64,000 nucleotides of DNA, taken from positions 4,094,514-4,158,513 of the forward strand of contig CP051246.1 in NCBI GenBank assembly GCA_017795085.1, written 5' to 3'. Of the stretch, positions 9,329-16,320 are shown piece by piece; position 1 is the stretch's first letter; each line of letters starts with the position of its first letter. A model generated the notes under the pieces. It was not told the DNA's origin and did not search any database. It worked only from the letters and a program-made list of their open reading frames with translations. The position numbers were made by a program, and so were the translations under genes. This DNA is from Salegentibacter sp. Its GTDB lineage: Bacteria; Bacteroidota; Bacteroidia; Flavobacteriales; Flavobacteriaceae.

Positions 9329-9370
9329 TGGGAGAGGTTTAGGGGTGAGATTCCCCTTTACCTACTCGAC

Positions 9371-9702
9371 ACTCATTTTTTATCCGCTTTGCTACTTAAA
9401 ATGGTAGCTAATTATAGCCTACTTTTAAAGAATTATTGCTAAACAAAAAATTCCAAATGTTACACTGTAACTTCAATAAAATAAATACCATAGTCTTTTG
9501 ATGAAGGAAGATTTATTAGAAGTCAAAATTGTAGTTATACTTTAGGATAATAAACTTCTTCTGAATAAAAAGATTTTAACTAGGCAGAATTTATCATCCT
9601 AACTTGTAATTGATAAAGATAAATGAAGAATGAAATTGTTTGATATCAATAAGAATGTAGTCATCAAAATAGCAAAATGTTGTACCTATGTTGTACCTAA
9701 AC
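9371..9702. other. Non-coding region between intron and tRNA-Leu terminator
   Basis: No gene is supported in this AT-rich 330-bp stretch. It holds two direct copies of ttgtacct (9680-9687 and 9691-9698), and caaaatgttgtacc (9673-9686) recurs in inverted orientation at 26154-26167. These look like integrase-associated repeats left beside a tRNA gene. Confidence 0.45.
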
Positions 9703-9731
9703 AAAAAAACCTCTCAAAATTGAAAGGTTTT
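9703..9731 (-). terminator. Terminator of tRNA-Leu
   Basis: The stem aacctctc/gaaaggtt (one mismatch) has a 6-nt loop and a T-run on the minus strand. It lies about 30 bp beyond the 3' end of the tRNA. Confidence 0.65.
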
Positions 9732-9759
9732 ATCACTGTAAACTTACAGTTGAAAAAGT

Positions 9760-9840
9760 GCGGGCGGGGAGACTCGAACTCCCACACCTCGCGGCACCAG
9801 ATCCTAAGTCTGGCGTGTCTACCAATTCCACCACGCCCGC
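9760..9840 (-). tRNA. tRNA-Leu (anticodon UAG)
   Basis: An 81-nt class II tRNA. The acceptor stem is GCGGGCG/CGCCCGC, the D arm contains GGAATTGGTAGACAC, the anticodon stem CCAGA/TCTGG encloses CTTAGGA with anticodon TAG, there is a long variable arm, and the T arm is GGGAGTTCGAGTCTCCC. CCA is not encoded. It reads CUA leucine codons and is the only complete tRNA in the window. A tRNA beside accessory DNA is a typical integration target. Confidence 0.95.
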
Positions 9841-9870
9841 TTTTTCAATATTTTAAGAACTTTTATTTGT

Positions 9871-10179
9871 CTAACTCCTAAGTTTAGTTCCTTCAATAAC
9901 ACTTATTATATCATAAACGATTAACTGATTTTTCTTTATTCCAAGATGAACTATACCAGCAAAAATCTCTTTTTCTGATTTCTGCTTTAAATTTTTTAAA
10001 TAAGGAGAAATGAAAGATACTACTTCCTCTTTTTTAAGATTATTTTTAGCTGCAAACTCTTTTGATTGTTCTTGATCAACCTTCCAATCCTTTACTTCTA
10101 ATTTTTTCAAATCAGATATTATTGACAAGAACTGCGTTTTATTATTGAAATCAAGTTTAAGGTTTCTATATTTCCTCAT
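9871..10179 (-). CDS. Small hypothetical protein
   Basis: A 102-residue lysine-rich protein with no signal peptide or membrane segment. Its segments (SIISDLKKLEVKDWKVDQEQ, IFAGIVHLGIKKNQLIVYDI) suggest a small alpha/beta fold. It ends 31 bp before the tRNA-Leu gene and is read in the same direction. I do not recognise the family. Composition matches the AT-rich cargo genes on its other side, so it probably belongs to the accessory block. Confidence 0.5.
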   Translation of the reverse strand: MRKYRNLKLDFNNKTQFLSIISDLKKLEVKDWKVDQEQSKEFAAKNNLKKEEVVSFISPYLKNLKQKSEKEIFAGIVHLGIKKNQLIVYDIISVIEGTKLRS

Positions 10180-10311
10180 TTAAAAAAGATTAAATTGTTT
10201 AAAAATCTACAAAATATAGAATTAAAACGGAAGAATATCAAAAATGCTCTTCATACATCATATAATTAAAAGGAGTTGATCAATTTCTTTTAAATTTTTA
10301 AATAATTCTCA

Positions 10312-10911
10312 TCACTTTCCTCTTAACTTTCCCTTATATAGTATTCCCAAAATTTCAGAGCCATCTTTAGAAAGCACAAAGGTTTCAGTACGTTCCTGCC
10401 TGGTATTAATTTTTGGATTAAAATAGGAGAAAGTGGTAATAGACTTTTTTACTAATAATTCGTTTTCGTCTCTACCAGTGTATTTGTTTAAATATTTAGG
10501 TTGCCAATCCTGAACTCCTTTTAAATTTTCCTCTTTTTCATTTAATTCCCTCAGTAAAATCTTTTTTAATGTCTCATCGCTTAATTTATCCGCTTTTCTA
10601 TTAAGAGTAGAAGCATCATTGGTATCAATTTTAGTGGTTATTTCATCAATAGATTTTTCAGCCCCGGCAACTCTACTTTCGGCAAAATTAATTTTGTTTA
10701 TTTTCTCCTTTTCGTATTTTTTCTGGAGTATAGCAATACTGTCGGCAACTGTAATATCAGAAACTTCTAAATCTGTAATCTTAATTTTAAGGTCGGTTTT
10801 TACACCGTCTGAACTTGTTTCCAAATAATCTATAATAAGTTGTTCCTGAGCAATAGAATAGTCGGAGCAAGAGAAAAGAATCAGCGAAAGGATATAAAAT
10901 AATTTTTTCAT
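10312..10911 (-). CDS. Probable lipoprotein with coiled coil
   Basis: A 199-residue protein starting MKKLFYILSLILFSCSDY, a short lipoprotein signal with Cys at 15. The middle (residues about 60-130) is a charged heptad-like helical region (KKYEKEKINKINFAESRVAG). The C-terminal third (ERTETFVLSKDGSEILGILY) looks beta-rich. No known family is recognised. It is followed on the same strand by the 9871-10179 gene and preceded 11 bp upstream by the 10923-11315 gene, so the latter pair is probably one transcript. Confidence 0.55.
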   Translation of the reverse strand: MKKLFYILSLILFSCSDYSIAQEQLIIDYLETSSDGVKTDLKIKITDLEVSDITVADSIAILQKKYEKEKINKINFAESRVAGAEKSIDEITTKIDTNDASTLNRKADKLSDETLKKILLRELNEKEENLKGVQDWQPKYLNKYTGRDENELLVKKSITTFSYFNPKINTRQERTETFVLSKDGSEILGILYKGKLRGK

Positions 10912-10922
10912 AGTTTGAAGAT

Positions 10923-11315
10923 TTAAAATTGATGAATTGCATCCTTTTTTAGAAGGGTGGTGATGTATCTGATTTCGGATAAATTAAGATTTGAACATGG
11001 TAGTTTCTCTAAAATAGCTGTGGTATCTATTTCCGACCTTATTTTTTCAGGTATAGGATTGGGGTATTTTAAAATGAAATCACCAAGGTTTAGCTTAAGA
11101 ATAGGGCGATTATTACTTCCCTGGGCTTCTACATACTCCCAAATACCGTCATTAAATAATTTCGTTACTACCTTTTTCATTCTACCCATCTCGTATTCAC
11201 TTAAACCGGATTTTAACATGTCTTCCGCTTTAGCTGGGTCATGGGAGAATTTTACGAGTATCTTAAGTATCTCAAGTTCCTCAAAAGTGAAATTTAAATT
11301 TGCTAATTGATTCAT
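10923..11315 (-). CDS. Hypothetical protein, possible winged-helix
   Basis: A 130-residue soluble protein. The N-terminal part (LNFTFEELEILKILVKFSHD, then SGLSEYEMGRMKKVVTKLFN) has the helix spacing of a small helical or winged-helix domain, and the rest is unclassified. It is the first gene of a short minus-strand set with 10312-10911 (11-bp gap). A long structured repeat (11391-11503) lies in its upstream region. The DNA-binding suggestion is weak. Confidence 0.5.
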   Translation of the reverse strand: MNQLANLNFTFEELEILKILVKFSHDPAKAEDMLKSGLSEYEMGRMKKVVTKLFNDGIWEYVEAQGSNNRPILKLNLGDFILKYPNPIPEKIRSEIDTTAILEKLPCSNLNLSEIRYITTLLKKDAIHQF

Positions 11316-11390
11316 AGGCTAAGTTTAAAAGTTAAGTCAGCCTTTGATCTTGAAGTTCGTGCATAAAAAAGCGTGGAACTGCAACTTGTC

Positions 11391-11503
11391 GGTACCAGAG
11401 GTATCGCCAGACACCCATCCACCAAACAAGAGCAGCCCACGCCGAGACGTGGGCGCCTTGCTTTGATATTGGTGGATTTAAAAACTGGCGATTTTCTAGT
11501 ACC
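11391..11503. repeat. 113-nt imperfect long hairpin (type H, copy 1)
   Basis: Nested arms pair in order: GGTAC/GTACC, ATCGCCAG/CTGGCGAT, TCCACCAA/TTGGTGGA, GCCCACG/CGTGGGC, separated by asymmetric internal loops (left aggt opposite right ttt; right ttaaaaa). The copy at 40492-40602 has the same order of arms and loops but different arm sequences that still pair. It lies between minus-strand genes, upstream of 11315. It could be a structured RNA, a folded single-strand recombination site, or a small transposable element. Confidence 0.7.
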
Positions 11504-11757
11504 AAAATCAAAAGCTAAACGCTTAAGAATTTTATTTTATAAAAAATATATTTTTTATTCTATAGATTATATTTTAAGATTTTTAAAATTTAGTTTTTAT
11601 TCTTTATTATATAGAATTCCCGTATAATTCCGGAATTCTTTATCAAATATAAGAATTGTTTTCAACCAAAGCATTGGCAGGGGTAAAACTTAGAAGAACC
11701 GGTAATTCGATGATCTTTATTCTTCGTTTTCGCCTTAATCTTACAATCCAGAACTTG
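11504..11757. other. AT-rich spacer with a 24-bp exact repeat
   Basis: Positions 11541-11564 are identical over 24 bp to 15168-15191. A plus-strand frame crossing the hairpin and this spacer (11373-11627) has no protein features and is not called. Confidence 0.45.
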
Positions 11758-12093
11758 CTATTCATCACGCTCTTGATTGAGCTCGTCTAATAAGGATTTT
11801 GTTTTATCAATAAATTCCTGTTCTTCTATTGGAATAAGATCTAAAGCGTGCCGGAGAACATCCGCTACACTTCTTTCCGGTTCTTTAATTTGTCTGTCGT
11901 TATGCATATCTCCTCCTTCTAGTGCAAGTATGCTAACCTTTATGATATCTCCAATTAAGAACATTAGGTAAAGATAGTTTTTGACCGGAAAGCTTGTAGT
12001 ATGGTAATCTTTAATGAATGGATGTGGTCTTAGCTGTCTGATGTGTTCTGCCTCCATCTTTTTGAACTGCTCAAGTATTTTCTGCTTTTTCAT
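11758..12093 (-). CDS. Small hypothetical protein
   Basis: A 111-residue protein beginning MKKQKILEQFKKMEAEHIRQ. The frame continues upstream over the neighbouring gene, but the ATG at 12093 removes a long overlap and follows an A-rich leader, so it is preferred. It has a weakly hydrophobic segment (YLYLMFLIGDIIKVSILALE) that may be buried helix rather than membrane. The gene follows the HEPN-like gene 12119-13822 by 25 bp and is probably cotranscribed, so it may be its partner. No family is recognised. Confidence 0.5.
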   Translation of the reverse strand: MKKQKILEQFKKMEAEHIRQLRPHPFIKDYHTTSFPVKNYLYLMFLIGDIIKVSILALEGGDMHNDRQIKEPERSVADVLRHALDLIPIEEQEFIDKTKSLLDELNQERDE

Positions 12094-12118
12094 AATTAAA
12101 ATTTTAGGATATTCATTT

Positions 12119-13822
12119 CTATTGCTTCTGATCAGCGAAGTGGAGCTTTTTAATACGATCAAGTTCTTGAAATGCTTCCTCACTCGCACGACGAATGAAT
12201 TCAACACCTAAGCGATATGCGCTTTCTACTTCTTTTTTATGGAGTTGAGTTTTCGTTTTAAATCGCATATGATAAGGGGCAGCTCTGAGTAAATCGTAAG
12301 AGTGGTGTTTTCTATGTGAACTCTTGTCAAAAATATATTCAGGAAGTCCTGAAAAATTTTTGCAAAGGTGTAATAGGTACGGAATGGAATAATGGGAAGG
12401 TTTGAACTCCCAGAAAACGTATAACATTCCCAAACAGACCTGTTCTACAGCACAATTAAGAATATGAAGTTTAGTTAAAGGCTCTTCAAGCATTTCCTGA
12501 TATTGATCTTCTAGAGCTTCACAAAGAAAGGATGCCCTTTTATAACGTGCTTGCCATACCGTATTTATCCGTTTCCAAACTCGCTCGTGATAGCTTGGTT
12601 TATGAGAGATGGAGATAAAGGATTCATTAATGTGGTAAACGGGTAGGGCTTTGTTTAAAATATTATCTAAAAAATTACATCCTCTATCCAAAAGCTTGAA
12701 GACCATATTTTCAGTATACTGGATAATGAAAACTTTCTCTTTTTCCAATAGTTTATTGGTGACATCCATTAACTCAGAAAGAGACATTGGCAATTTCTTT
12801 TCAGTAATAATAAGTAGTGTATAGGAAATGAATACAGATATGTTTTCAGAAGGCGCTTTAAAATAATTTTTCTGAGTGTGCGCATCTTTATGAGTGCCAA
12901 TTACAAAAACGGTATGTAATGCCACTTTGGTTTTCAGGATATTAATAATATTCCTTATTCGATGATCATCTTCTTCTGAAAGGTTCATTCCATTTGATTT
13001 TGCAGGTGTGTTTTTCTCTTTTTTAGCGGGTGAAGTCAGGTATTTCAACCGAAAATTAGATAAGTGCTTGTCTAAAATTGAGTGAACTAGAGAATCTAGC
13101 CAATCTGCTTTATCAATAATAATATTCAGGTCACCTTCAGTAATTTCAAAATTCCTGCTATATCTTACTTTTATATAAGCTTCATCCAGTAATTTTAAGA
13201 CTCGCTGCTCATTTTCTATTTCTTCGTGAAATAAGCCCCCTAAATCTGGTATAAATCGATGTAAGAAAATTTGCTGTTCTTTAATGGAGTGACTTACTTT
13301 TTCTCTGCCTAATGCAAAAAGCCCTAATGACCGAAGTAGTAATTCCATATATTGGTGCAACATAAAACTGGTTTGTTCCAGGTTATTTTGTTCGATATAG
13401 AAGTTCGCGCCATCTAGGAATGAAGTAGCCTTGTTGAGTTCTTTGTTAATATTAGTTTTTATGCGGTCTATAATGTTTATATGAAAAGGCGGATTATTAA
13501 GCTTACTTACGTCCAAAGCTTGGTTTTGATAAACTATATTTTGAGGAAGACAATATTGAATGAAAAATAGATTCTCCTCTGCTAATTGCTCGTATAGGTA
13601 ATCAGAAGAGAATATTAGATAATGAGAGATGTCATATTCTTGAAATATGCTTTTAATACTTCTTAATTGCTGTTCGGTTAATTTAGCGTGCTTTTTTTCA
13701 CTGATTAAAATCCAGGTTGAAGCTTTCTGATCTGAATATTGGGCTTCTGAAATAAAAATCAATAATATTTCTAACTCCGCAACTATTTGTGTTATTATTT
13801 CCTGCTGGTTAGGTGTTTTCAT
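12119..13822 (-). CDS. Large protein with two HEPN-like helical regions
   Basis: A 567-residue protein from ATG 13822; a GTG at 13843 would add seven residues. The N-terminal 110 residues alternate strand and helix (LEILLIFISE, STWILISEKKHAKL) and could be a degraded nucleotidyltransferase-like domain. A HEPN-like helical region follows (KATSFLDGANFYIEQNN ... FMLHQYMELLLRSLGLFALG ... VRYSRNFEITEGD), then a second similar arrangement near the C-terminus (EALEDQYQEMLEEPL ... ILNCAVEQVCLGMLYVFWEF). HEPN domains are often RNases in defence and toxin systems. The RxxxxH catalytic motif is not clear here, so activity is uncertain. It is probably in operon with 11758-12093. Confidence 0.55.
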   Translation of the reverse strand: MKTPNQQEIITQIVAELEILLIFISEAQYSDQKASTWILISEKKHAKLTEQQLRSIKSIFQEYDISHYLIFSSDYLYEQLAEENLFFIQYCLPQNIVYQNQALDVSKLNNPPFHINIIDRIKTNINKELNKATSFLDGANFYIEQNNLEQTSFMLHQYMELLLRSLGLFALGREKVSHSIKEQQIFLHRFIPDLGGLFHEEIENEQRVLKLLDEAYIKVRYSRNFEITEGDLNIIIDKADWLDSLVHSILDKHLSNFRLKYLTSPAKKEKNTPAKSNGMNLSEEDDHRIRNIINILKTKVALHTVFVIGTHKDAHTQKNYFKAPSENISVFISYTLLIITEKKLPMSLSELMDVTNKLLEKEKVFIIQYTENMVFKLLDRGCNFLDNILNKALPVYHINESFISISHKPSYHERVWKRINTVWQARYKRASFLCEALEDQYQEMLEEPLTKLHILNCAVEQVCLGMLYVFWEFKPSHYSIPYLLHLCKNFSGLPEYIFDKSSHRKHHSYDLLRAAPYHMRFKTKTQLHKKEVESAYRLGVEFIRRASEEAFQELDRIKKLHFADQKQ

Positions 13823-13960
13823 CTTTTTAGTTTTAATCGGCACTCTATAAAACTTATCAAGTATTGCAGTTAGGGTTCAGCCTTGATTAGGAAAGCCTAT
13901 CGTAAATTTTTAAAGCATTTTATCTATCTTTGAAAAACAAGTTTCTTTATTAGTAGCCGT

Positions 13961-14083
13961 ATGTTATCGATTCTGGCTTCAAATTCAGAAATTTATAACC
14001 AGTACCGAACCAATAGTAATTGTAAAAAACAGTTAGCGGCTGGTAAATTACCAATTGCTAAAAGTCTTAAAACTTTGAAATGA
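13961..14083 (+). CDS. Possible 40-residue small protein
   Basis: An ATG at 13961 opens a 41-codon frame (MLSILASNSEIYNQYRTNSN..., ending AKSLKTLK). A TATCTTTG motif, matching the Bacteroidota -7 consensus TAnnTTTG, lies at 13925-13932, a good distance for a transcript start. It ends 18 bp before the XRE regulator gene, so the two may be coupled. It is hydrophilic and basic. It is too short for a confident call. Confidence 0.35.
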   Translation: MLSILASNSEIYNQYRTNSNCKKQLAAGKLPIAKSLKTLK

Positions 14084-14101
14084 ATCCTTATCTTTGAGAT
14101 T

Positions 14102-14512
14102 ATGACAACTACCAAACCCAATCATATAGGCAGTAAAATTGCCCGCATTCGTGAACTACGTGGAATGAAACAGGAAACTCTTGCCGAAGAATTAGGCATT
14201 AGTCAACAAAGCGTGTCTAGCATTGAGAAAAGCGAAACCCTGGAAGAAGAAAAGCTGGAAAGCGTAGCTAAAATTTTGGGAGTTACTAAAGAAGCTATTG
14301 AGAATTTCTCAGAAGAGAATGTGATAAATTATTTTAACAATATTTACGACAACGATTTTAGTCATAGCACAGGAGCTTTAGCACAAAATTCAATCTTTAA
14401 TCCTTTAGAAAGGTTGATTGAATCTTACGAAGAAAATAAAAAGCTATATGAACGTTTGGTTCAGGCCGAAAAAGACAAGGTGGTATATTTGGAAAAACTA
14501 CTCAGTAAATAA
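14102..14512 (+). CDS. XRE-family helix-turn-helix regulator
   Basis: A 136-residue protein. Residues about 10-70 form a Cro/C1-type HTH (IARIRELRGMKQETLAEELG, ISQQSVSSIEKSE). The C-terminal half ends in a short coiled-coil-like tail (LYERLVQAEKDKVVYLEKLL). TATCTTTG at 14089-14096, only 5 nt before the ATG, could give a nearly leaderless mRNA. It is divergent from the HEPN-like gene, which it might regulate. Its last 18 codons recur as a remnant at 14811-14864. Confidence 0.85.
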   Translation: MTTTKPNHIGSKIARIRELRGMKQETLAEELGISQQSVSSIEKSETLEEEKLESVAKILGVTKEAIENFSEENVINYFNNIYDNDFSHSTGALAQNSIFNPLERLIESYEENKKLYERLVQAEKDKVVYLEKLLSK

Positions 14513-14555
14513 GAATTCTTTCTTCTATAAGCAACTTTGTCTTAAATCCTCCTCT

Positions 14556-14783
14556 ATGAATACAAAAACCCAAATAAGCATTCGTTTAGATAAAAAACTT
14601 ATGGCTGCCTTAAAGGAGTGTGCAAAAGCAGACAATCGGAGTTTGAACAGTTATATAGAAAAGATATTAAAGAAAGATGTGGGAAATATTCCTAATGCTA
14701 CTACTTTAGCGGCTATAGAAGAAGCACGAAATGGAAAACTGGAACGGATAGAAAATATTGATGATTGGTTTGAAAAACTTTAA
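14556..14783 (+). CDS. Ribbon-helix-helix protein, antitoxin-like
   Basis: A 75-residue protein from ATG 14556. The start is strandlike (KTQISIRLDKKLMAALKECA), followed by NRSLNSYIEKILKK, the ribbon-helix-helix pattern of Arc/MetJ-type repressors and of type II antitoxins such as ParD/DinJ. The tail (AIEEARNGKLERIENIDDWF) resembles the toxin-binding end of antitoxins. No toxin gene follows: the next sequence is a duplicated XRE tail and a minus-strand gene. It could be an orphan antitoxin or a regulator paired with the XRE gene 44 bp upstream. Confidence 0.75.
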   Translation: MNTKTQISIRLDKKLMAALKECAKADNRSLNSYIEKILKKDVGNIPNATTLAAIEEARNGKLERIENIDDWFEKL

Positions 14784-14810
14784 TTCAGGTACCATTTTAA
14801 GCTTTCCTTT

Positions 14811-14864
14811 GTTCAGGTTGAAAAAGAAAAGGTGGCTTATTTGGAAAAGCTACTCAATAAGTAA
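14811..14864 (+). pseudogene. Duplicated C-terminal tail of the XRE gene
   Basis: These 54 nt translate to VQVEKEKVAYLEKLLNK plus a stop, nearly identical to the last 17 residues and stop of the XRE regulator (VQAEKDKVVYLEKLLSK, 14459-14512). No start or upstream domain remains. It points to a tandem duplication or unequal recombination around the RHH gene. Confidence 0.75.
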
Positions 14865-14866
14865 GC

Positions 14867-15136
14867 TTAGTTTTTTAGTGTCTGGCCGGATGAGTCCTCC
14901 TCCTCGTTTATAATTTGCATCATTCGATAATTGATTTCTTTGGCTAACATTTTTTGAGGAAGTTTTTCACCTTGTTCTATAAGGGCTGCCATAGTTCGTA
15001 ATAGTATAGGTGTCTTAAAAACGTCCATAACGCCATTGGTGAAATCTTCCATATCAGGATTATCTCCTAATTTTTTAAGGTCTTCAATCTTTTCAACATT
15101 CATAAACCAGGATGGATCAAATTCTTTCTTAGCCAT
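14867..15136 (-). CDS. Small hypothetical protein
   Basis: An 89-residue acidic protein (MAKKEFDPSWFMNVEKIEDL ... LLRTMAALIEQGEKLPQKML). It appears helical, soluble and without cysteines. It is convergent with the XRE/RHH genes: its stop lies 2 bp past the duplicated XRE tail. Its upstream region contains a 24-bp AT-rich block (15168-15191) identical to one at 11541-11564. No family is recognised. Confidence 0.5.
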   Translation of the reverse strand: MAKKEFDPSWFMNVEKIEDLKKLGDNPDMEDFTNGVMDVFKTPILLRTMAALIEQGEKLPQKMLAKEINYRMMQIINEEEDSSGQTLKN

Positions 15137-15349
15137 AATTGTAAGTTTTTGATTTGATACAAGTTACAAAAAATATATTTTTTATTCTATAATTTATATT
15201 TTTAGGATTTTTATAAATCTAATTTTTTCTAGAGTTCTCATTCTTGGTTCGTGATCCTGATATTTTTGGAAAACGAAGCAGTTCTAATTAAGGGAAGCTT
15301 ACATTCCATATCTTAAAGATTAGATTAATCGGGTTTTGAGACAGTCTGA

Positions 15350-15462
15350 CGGTCCCGGTTATCGCCAGATGGCGGAGTGAGGGACACGGACTTGTCGGCT
15401 TAACATTGGCTTATTAATCAAGTTAATTATTTTCCTTTTAATGCTGCCACCTATTGGCGATT
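15350..15462. repeat. Cassette-like repeat A, copy 1 (3' of 15474-16262)
   Basis: The ends carry an inverted 7-mer (atcgcca at 15361-15367, tggcgat at 15455-15461). The internal block aagttaattattttc and the order of other motifs recur at 26921-27017. On the minus strand both copies sit directly after the stop codon of an accessory gene. The size, terminal inverted boxes and placement recall integron-type cassette sites, but no integron integrase is seen. Confidence 0.55.
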
Positions 15463-15473
15463 GTTTGAGCGTT

Positions 15474-16262
15474 TTATTGGTCCTCATTTGGTTCTTCAGT
15501 ACTTTTTAATTCGGTTCGAGTTTCGCGGAAATATTCTAAAAAATCAATTGTATTATTCATTTTGAGTTTTACAGATTCTGGAAGTTCTTTGCCTTTCATG
15601 TGATCTGTGAAAAGTCTTTTAATTCCATTTGCGCTATTTCTAAATGAAACATCATTATGTTCTCCTTTTAAAGGTCTAAATACGTGTTCATAGGAAAATG
15701 TTCCATTCTTAAAAGGTATTTTATATAAACAAATTTTTTGCTCGTAGATTAGATTGTTTATAGTACTATCCTCTACATTTTTTATAGCGCTATCATCAAT
15801 ATAGCATCCAGCATAATTTATGGATTCTGCTTTTAAATAGCTTTCAATTAATCCTTTACCGAAAAGTGAATAATTATAAAATTTACTTTCATTTCCATTA
15901 TCTATTGTAAATGGTTTGAAATCAATTTCACCATGAATTAAACAACCACGTAAAGGAAAACTAGTTTGTAAACTTCTCCAGTAAAATGAATAACACGCTT
16001 TTACCATCTCAAGGAAATCTTCTTCTGTATCAGATTTACTCCAAAATATAATACTATCTGAAACGTGCAGGCAGTTCACTTTTTGATGTTCCATATCGGG
16101 AACAACCATTCCAGAATTTGTTTTAATATATTTTTCTCCGCTTACTGCAGATTGAGAATCACGAATCAAGTTTCCAAACATTCTTTGAGCGTAATCCATC
16201 TCATTATTATATATAAATTCTTTAAATCCTAATACGTCAAAAAATGCAATAAATGTTTTCAT
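15474..16262 (-). CDS. Protein with palm/nucleotide-cyclase-like pattern
   Basis: A 262-residue soluble protein. It begins with a strand ending in an acidic residue (TFIAFFDVLGFKEFI), then has HVSDSIIFW near residue 67, RGCLIHGEI near 104, and LFGKGLIESYLKAESINYAG near 133. A metal-binding Asp at the end of strand 1, an SDS turn and a following Gly-rich strand resemble the palm fold of class III nucleotide cyclases and GGDEF-like proteins. This is pattern recognition, not a confirmed assignment. It sits among likely defence genes, 58 bp after the Abi_C gene start region on the same strand, so a signalling or defence role is plausible. Confidence 0.5.
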   Translation of the reverse strand: MKTFIAFFDVLGFKEFIYNNEMDYAQRMFGNLIRDSQSAVSGEKYIKTNSGMVVPDMEHQKVNCLHVSDSIIFWSKSDTEEDFLEMVKACYSFYWRSLQTSFPLRGCLIHGEIDFKPFTIDNGNESKFYNYSLFGKGLIESYLKAESINYAGCYIDDSAIKNVEDSTINNLIYEQKICLYKIPFKNGTFSYEHVFRPLKGEHNDVSFRNSANGIKRLFTDHMKGKELPESVKLKMNNTIDFLEYFRETRTELKSTEEPNEDQ

Positions 16263-16320
16263 ATTTTCTTTCTATAAAATGCGCTACAACGGTCTCCTTC
16301 TTTGTTGTTTTAGCCGGTTT

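Larger units (their letters stand above)
7330..9370 (+). mobile_element. Group II intron (about 2.04 kb) with maturase
   Basis: The 5' end is placed at GTGCG (7330), the usual group II 5' consensus. The 3' end is set by a canonical 34-nt domain V (9295-9328) followed by a domain VI hairpin with the tttacctac branch-point segment and an AC end at 9370. The intron-encoded protein sits between them at 8012-9274, as expected for a domain IV ORF. The exact 5' boundary is inferred. The exons show no interrupted gene, and a small stem (gtaacg/cgttac) lies about 30 bp upstream. Confidence 0.8.

Noticed and set aside
9630..9881. 83-codon plus-strand frame over the tRNA-Leu gene
   Set aside because: It reads through the tRNA and its terminator on the opposite strand.
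11373..11627. 84-codon plus-strand frame
   Set aside because: It crosses the 113-nt hairpin and AT-rich repeat, with no plausible start or protein pattern.
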